A stretch of DNA of 64,000 nt, from positions 1 to 64,000 of the forward strand of contig JBFLXR010000005.1 of NCBI GenBank assembly GCA_040757065.1, written 5' to 3'. The position numbers and the translations under genes were made by a program. The stretch comes from JBFLXR01 sp040757065 (GTDB taxonomy: Bacteria; Pseudomonadota; Gammaproteobacteria; Burkholderiales; Gallionellaceae). Positions 60,062-64,000 of the stretch are shown piece after piece. The notes under the pieces are model-generated. The model worked only from the letters and a program-made list of their open reading frames with translations, did not search any database and was not told the DNA's origin. The stretch's first letter is position 1. Each line of letters opens with the position of its first letter.

Positions 60062-60739
60062 CTACTTGCGCCAGTCGGTATCTTGCTTCAGTACCCGCAC
60101 CGGGTTGCCGCCGAGCGTTTGATAGCTGCCTTCGATCTTTTTTGATAAAGCCGAACCGGCAGCCAGTATGCAGTGGTCGCCGATTTCCGCGCCTTTCAGC
60201 AGCAGACAGTCGCAACCGATCCAGACATGGTGGCCGATACGTACCGGCGCAGGCGGGTTGGTTTTATTGCCTTGCCGGTCGGTGATGTGATGGAAGTCGT
60301 GATCCATGATCGTGACGTCCCATGAGAGCAGGCAATCGTCACCGAAACTCACCCCGGTTTGTACGCTGACGGAAAAGTTGGCATTGGCGCTGAAGTCGCG
60401 TCCGAAACTCAGCTCGCCGCTTTCCACAAAAAATTTAGTCGAAGCGCCGAGGTCGGCGCGACCGGAAAAACGGACGATTCCGCCGGTCACTTGCCAGACC
60501 GGGCGCGGACGGTCGAGATCGAACATCGGGTTGCGGCAGAGGCCGAAGCGGATGCTCCCGAAGCGCGGTTGCTCTATGATTAAACGGCCGCGCAGGGCGG
60601 CCAGCCGGGTGTGCGGACCGATCAGTACCGGCAGGCGAATAGCTTGCCGGAACGGCAGGTAATGGAAGTTGAACCAGAGGGTTTTCGGCAGGGCGCGCAC
60701 CAGCAGGGCGGCATAACCGATCTCGCGGAACAGGCCCAT
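60062..60739 (-). CDS. Hexapeptide-repeat (left-handed beta-helix) acyltransferase
   Basis: A 225-residue protein with hexapeptide repeats in its second half: VWIGCDCLLLKGAEIGDHCILAAGSALSKK. This left-handed beta-helix is typical of CatB/WbbJ-type sugar O-acetyltransferases. The first ~60 residues are unusual (LVRALPKTLWFNFHYLPFRQAIRLPVLIGPHT). The His of FGHH/DHDFHHITD near residue 145 may be catalytic. It could acetylate an O-antigen or exopolysaccharide sugar, but is far from the first cluster and next to pilTU. Confidence 0.82.
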   Translation of the reverse strand: MGLFREIGYAALLVRALPKTLWFNFHYLPFRQAIRLPVLIGPHTRLAALRGRLIIEQPRFGSIRFGLCRNPMFDLDRPRPVWQVTGGIVRFSGRADLGASTKFFVESGELSFGRDFSANANFSVSVQTGVSFGDDCLLSWDVTIMDHDFHHITDRQGNKTNPPAPVRIGHHVWIGCDCLLLKGAEIGDHCILAAGSALSKKIEGSYQTLGGNPVRVLKQDTDWRK

Positions 60740-60752
60740 CGAATGCCCGCGG

Positions 60753-61889
60753 TCAGGTAATGCGCAGGTGGTCGATGCCGGAAAGCGCTCCGGACGGTTT
60801 GTCGAGCTTGCTTTCCAGCTTGATGCGCAACCGCAGATCGTTCACCGAGTCGGCGTTCTTCAGGGCTTCTTCGTAGCTGATGACGCCGTCCTCATAAAGA
60901 TCGAATAGCGCTTGATCGAAAGTTTGCATGCCCAGTTCGCGCGATTTGGACATCACTTCCTTAATCTGATGGACTTCGCCTTTGAAAATCAGATCGGAAA
61001 TCAGCGGTGAGTTCAGCATCACTTCGATGGCGGCGACGCGCCCGGAGCTGTCCTTGCGCGGAATCAGCCGCTGCGAGATCAGCGCTTTGGTATTAAGTGA
61101 CAAATCCATCAGCAACTGTTCGCGGCGTTCTTCCGGGAAGAAGTTGATGATGCGGTCGAGCGCCTGATTCGCACTATTGGCGTGTAGGGTAGCCATACAC
61201 AGGTGGCCGGTTTCGGCGAATGCCACTGCGTATTCCATGGTCTCGCGGTCACGGATTTCGCCAATCAGGATGACGTCCGGCGCTTGGCGTAACGTGTTTT
61301 TCAGGGCGTTATGCCACGATTCGGTATCGACCCCGACTTCACGGTGCGTGATGATTGATTTGCCATGCTCGTGTACATATTCCACCGGGTCTTCGATGGT
61401 GATGATGTGGCCGTAACTGTTTTGATTGCGGTATCCCAACATCGCAGCAAGGGTGGTCGATTTGCCGGAGCCGGTCGCGCCCACCAGAATGACCAGCCCG
61501 CGCTTGGTCATGACGATATCTTTCAATACCGGGGGTAGGCCCATCGCATCCAGGTCGGGGATTTTGGTGGTAATGGTGCGCAGCACCAGGCCGACACGTT
61601 GCTGTTGCATGAATACGTTGACGCGAAAGCGCCCGATGCCGGGCGGGCTGATCGCAAAATTGCACTCGTGGGTGGCTTCGAATTCGGCGGCCTGCCGGTC
61701 GTTCATGATGCTCCGCGCCAGCTCTTGGGTGTGTTGTGCGGTGAGCGGTTGATCCGAGACAGGCGTCATTTTTCCGTCCACCTTAAAGGCAGGAGGAAAG
61801 CCAACCGTCAAAAACAAGTCGGATGCTCTTTTGGACAGCATGCCGCGCAGCAGGTTATGAATCAGTTCGGTCGCCTGGTCTTTTTCCAT
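60753..61889 (-). CDS. pilU: Twitching motility ATPase PilU
   Basis: PilT-dependent retraction ATPase of type IV pili (378 residues). Walker A GATGSGKSTTLAAML near residue 136, the acidic IEDPVEYVHEH and DVILIGEIRDRETMEYA (Walker B region), and the HLCMATLHANSA box are intact. Its C-terminal tail is longer than PilT, as expected for PilU. It lies 30 bp downstream of pilT on the same strand, the usual order. Confidence 0.96.
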   Translation of the reverse strand: MEKDQATELIHNLLRGMLSKRASDLFLTVGFPPAFKVDGKMTPVSDQPLTAQHTQELARSIMNDRQAAEFEATHECNFAISPPGIGRFRVNVFMQQQRVGLVLRTITTKIPDLDAMGLPPVLKDIVMTKRGLVILVGATGSGKSTTLAAMLGYRNQNSYGHIITIEDPVEYVHEHGKSIITHREVGVDTESWHNALKNTLRQAPDVILIGEIRDRETMEYAVAFAETGHLCMATLHANSANQALDRIINFFPEERREQLLMDLSLNTKALISQRLIPRKDSSGRVAAIEVMLNSPLISDLIFKGEVHQIKEVMSKSRELGMQTFDQALFDLYEDGVISYEEALKNADSVNDLRLRIKLESKLDKPSGALSGIDHLRIT

Positions 61890-61919
61890 GAAATTCTCTA
61901 AAACAAACGGGTTGCAGGG

Positions 61920-62963
61920 CTAGCCGGGGAACATTTCTTTGTTGGCCGCACGCGCACGCGCTTCGGCGGCGGTAACGACATTCGCTTTGACCAGATTCAT
62001 CAGGCACTGATCGAGGGTTTGCATGCCTATCGCCTGCCCGGTCTGGATCGCCGAATACATTTGCGGTACTTTGGCTTCGCGGATCAGGTTGCGGATTGCC
62101 GGGGTGCAGATCATGATTTCGTGCGCAGCAACGCGCCCGGTGCCATCCTTGGTTTTCAGCAGGGTTTGCGAAATGACTGCGCGCAACGATTCGGACAGCA
62201 TCGCGCGAACCATTTCTTTTTCATCGGCCGGGAAAACGTCGATGATACGGTCGATGGTTTTCGCAGCCGAGCTGGTATGCAGGGTTGCAAAAACCAAGTG
62301 ACCGGTTTCCGCTGCGGTCATTGCCAGGCGGATGGTTTCAAGGTCGCGCATTTCGCCGACCAGAACCACATCCGGGTCTTCGCGTAGCGCCGAGCGCAAG
62401 GCATTGCTGAACGAAAGCGTGTGCGGGCCGACTTCGCGCTGGTTAATCAGGCATTTCTTGCTTTCATGCACGAATTCCACCGGGTCTTCGATAGTCAGAA
62501 TGTGGCCGTATTCGCTTTCGTTGATATGGTTAATCATCGCGGCCAGCGTGGTGGATTTGCCGGAGCCGGTCGGCCCGGTGACCAGCACGATGCCGCGCGG
62601 GTATTCGGAGATTTCCGCGAAAATTTTCGGGGCTTTCAGGTCGTCGAGCGTCAGTACCTTGGAGGGAATGGTACGCAATACGGCACCCGCGCCGCGTTGC
62701 TGTACGAAAGCATTCACACGGAAGCGCGCCAGATTCGGAATTTCGAAGGAGAAGTCGACTTCTTTGTTTTCTTCGTAAACCTTGCGCTGCGAGTCGTTCA
62801 TGATGTCGTAGATCATCGCATGCACATCTTTGTGCTCCATCGGGGGCAGGTTGATGCGGCGAACATCGCCATGCACGCGGATCATGGGAGGCAGACCTGC
62901 GGAAAGATGCAGGTCGGAGGCTTTGTTTTTGACGCCGAAGGCGAGCAGTTCGGTAATATCCAT
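61920..62963 (-). CDS. pilT: Twitching motility ATPase PilT
   Basis: Hexameric retraction motor (347 residues) for type IV pili. The start ATG 62963 has AAGGG upstream. Walker A GPTGSGKSTTLAAMI near residue 131, IEDPVEFVHESK, DVVLVGEMRDLETIRLA and HLVFATLHTSSA follow, and the conserved AIRNLIREAKV motif is near 288. Together with pilU it gives twitching motility, surface attachment or DNA uptake. It is divergent from yggS. Confidence 0.97.
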   Translation of the reverse strand: MDITELLAFGVKNKASDLHLSAGLPPMIRVHGDVRRINLPPMEHKDVHAMIYDIMNDSQRKVYEENKEVDFSFEIPNLARFRVNAFVQQRGAGAVLRTIPSKVLTLDDLKAPKIFAEISEYPRGIVLVTGPTGSGKSTTLAAMINHINESEYGHILTIEDPVEFVHESKKCLINQREVGPHTLSFSNALRSALREDPDVVLVGEMRDLETIRLAMTAAETGHLVFATLHTSSAAKTIDRIIDVFPADEKEMVRAMLSESLRAVISQTLLKTKDGTGRVAAHEIMICTPAIRNLIREAKVPQMYSAIQTGQAIGMQTLDQCLMNLVKANVVTAAEARARAANKEMFPG

Positions 62964-63032
62964 TATAATCCCTTGCTAAGGTTTCGCCGCAGTTGCCGCG
63001 GCTTCCGAACGAATCTTTCACGCAAAACGATT

Positions 63033-63731
63033 ATGACTGCAATCGCTGCTAACTTGCAAGCTGTGCGCGCCCGGATTGCCGAGGCGGCGGCACAGGCCGG
63101 TCGCCGGACGGATGAAGTGGAATTGTTAGCGATCAGCAAATATTTTCCGGCTTCGGCTGTGCGCGAAGCGTATGCGGCTGGCCAGCATATTTTCGGCGAG
63201 AACTATGTGCAGGAAGCGCTGGATAAAATGGCGCAGTTGAGTGATTTGCCGATTGAGTGGCATTTTACCGGCCCGTTGCAAAGCAATAAAACACGTCCGG
63301 TGGCCGAGCACTTCGATTGGGTGCATGGTGTCGATCGGCTGAAAATCGCCGAGCGGCTGTCGGCGCAGCGTCCGGTCGGGCTGCCGCCGCTGAATGTTTG
63401 TATTCAAGTTAACGTAAGCGGCGAAGCCAGCAAAAGCGGTGTGGCAGTTTGCGAACTGTCGCCGCTGGCGCATGCCGTGGCGGGTATGCCGAACTTGCGC
63501 TTGCGCGGGCTGATGGCGATTCCCGAGCTGGCGGACGATTTTGCTGTACAACGCGCGCCTTTCGCGCAAATGCGGTTATTATTACAAAAACTAAAAGATG
63601 AGGGGCTGACGCTGGATACGCTCTCTATGGGGATGTCTGCCGATTTTGCGGCGGCGATCATGGAGGGGGCGACCCTGATACGGGTCGGGACGGCGATTTT
63701 CGGTCAACGCAATTACGAGGGACATCCATGA
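63033..63731 (+). CDS. Pyridoxal-phosphate homeostasis protein YggS
   Basis: YggS/PLPBP (232 residues) binds PLP and keeps free PLP and amino-acid pools in balance; it has no clear enzyme activity. The PLP lysine is in LAISKYFPASAVREAY near residue 35, and the phosphate-binding late motif is TLSMGMSADFAAAIMEGATLIRVGTAIFG. ATG 63033 is used; the large frame upstream is a shadow of pilT. It overlaps proC by ATGA, the common yggS-proC pair. Confidence 0.95.
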   Translation: MTAIAANLQAVRARIAEAAAQAGRRTDEVELLAISKYFPASAVREAYAAGQHIFGENYVQEALDKMAQLSDLPIEWHFTGPLQSNKTRPVAEHFDWVHGVDRLKIAERLSAQRPVGLPPLNVCIQVNVSGEASKSGVAVCELSPLAHAVAGMPNLRLRGLMAIPELADDFAVQRAPFAQMRLLLQKLKDEGLTLDTLSMGMSADFAAAIMEGATLIRVGTAIFGQRNYEGHP

Positions 63732-64000
63732 CGACAGTTTGCTTTATTGGCGGCGGCAATATGGCGGTGGCGCTGATCGGCGGCATGTTGAAGCGCGGCT
63801 ATTCCAGCGGCAAAATTCATGTGGTCGAAATCAATCCGGACGCGTGCGCTAAATTGCACAATGAATTCAGTGTGCAGACAACCTCCGATATGGCGACTGG
63901 GGTGGCGGGTTGCGAGGCGGTATTGCTGGCGGTTAAGCCGCAGCAATTACGCGCTGTAGCGCAGCAACTGGCGCCTTTGCTGCAAGGTCAGCTGATTATT
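63728..64000 (+). CDS. proC: Pyrroline-5-carboxylate reductase (3' truncated by window end)
   Basis: The first 91 residues of ProC, which makes proline from pyrroline-5-carboxylate. The N-terminal Rossmann fingerprint CFIGGGNMAVALIGGMLKRG and EAVLLAVKPQQL near residue 63 are typical. The gene continues past the window end. It overlaps yggS by 4 bp. With proA at 38038 it gives two steps of the same pathway in the window, not linked. Confidence 0.93.
   Translation, partial: MTTVCFIGGGNMAVALIGGMLKRGYSSGKIHVVEINPDACAKLHNEFSVQTTSDMATGVAGCEAVLLAVKPQQLRAVAQQLAPLLQGQLII

Overview
The window looks like chromosomal core of a Gram-negative betaproteobacterium, most likely an autotroph of the Nitrosomonadales/Gallionellaceae type. 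The evidence is a class I phosphoribulokinase (33636-34523), ubiquinone synthesis gene coq7, type IV pilus motors pilT/pilU, an outer-membrane porin, lptE, an APH-type homoserine kinase, and gene orders I recall from betaproteobacteria (leuS-lptE-holA; aroQ-accB-accC-prmA; polA next to LOG, DUF2782 and thrB). The genus is an inference. I saw no rRNA, tRNA, insertion sequence, prophage or CRISPR array.

Region 1 (1-12283, + strand) is a tightly overlapping surface-polysaccharide (O-antigen/LPS) operon. It holds a nucleotide-sugar epimerase, a WbpL/WecA-type initiating phosphotransferase, a WbpM/FlaA1-type dehydratase, a Wzy/WaaL-like polymerase or ligase, three cytoplasmic glycosyltransferases, two zinc-ribbon methyltransferases, and a GtrB-GtrA-GT39 set that looks like an O-antigen modification module. 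Region 2 (12290-15985) has apaH, a fructosamine kinase-like gene and a membrane diguanylate cyclase whose periplasmic domain carries a CxxCH haem motif.

Region 3 (16050-21320) is the glycine cleavage operon gcvT-gcvH-gcvPA-tpx-gcvPB, preceded by a tandem glycine riboswitch. The P-protein is split in two, and a thiol peroxidase gene sits between the halves. Downstream, between two intrinsic terminators, lies a candidate orphan small RNA with a CCUCCC loop (21391-21514). A PfkB-family kinase and a glycine-zipper lipoprotein follow.

Region 4 (23030-33467, - strand) is a run of ten close or overlapping genes: leuS, lptE, holA, cutA, dsbD, aroQ, accB, accC, prmA and a DUF3426 gene. Region 5 (33636-46392) carries phosphoribulokinase, a UvrD helicase, an AhpD-like gene, divergent trpC/proA, a lipoyl-domain lpdA, a YqaA-like membrane protein, an M17 aminopeptidase, thyA-folA, a porin and coq7.

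Region 6 (46442-58907) holds osmC-ydcF, a GDP-mannose enzyme (manC/algA), and the minus-strand genes LOG, DUF2782, thrB and a BPSS1780-like membrane protein. On the plus strand are polA, a VanZ-like protein, a [2Fe-2S] protein, an alpha/beta hydrolase, a NodI/NodJ-type ABC exporter and hemJ. Region 7 (58912-64000) has an RlmL-like RNA methyltransferase, a hexapeptide acyltransferase, pilT-pilU and divergent yggS-proC (proC is cut by the window end).

Most of the window is housekeeping. The items most worth following up are the candidate sRNA, the tpx insertion in the gcv operon, the haem/cysteine-rich diguanylate cyclase, the Gtr-like module with twin methyltransferases, and the perfect inverted repeat between trpC and proA.
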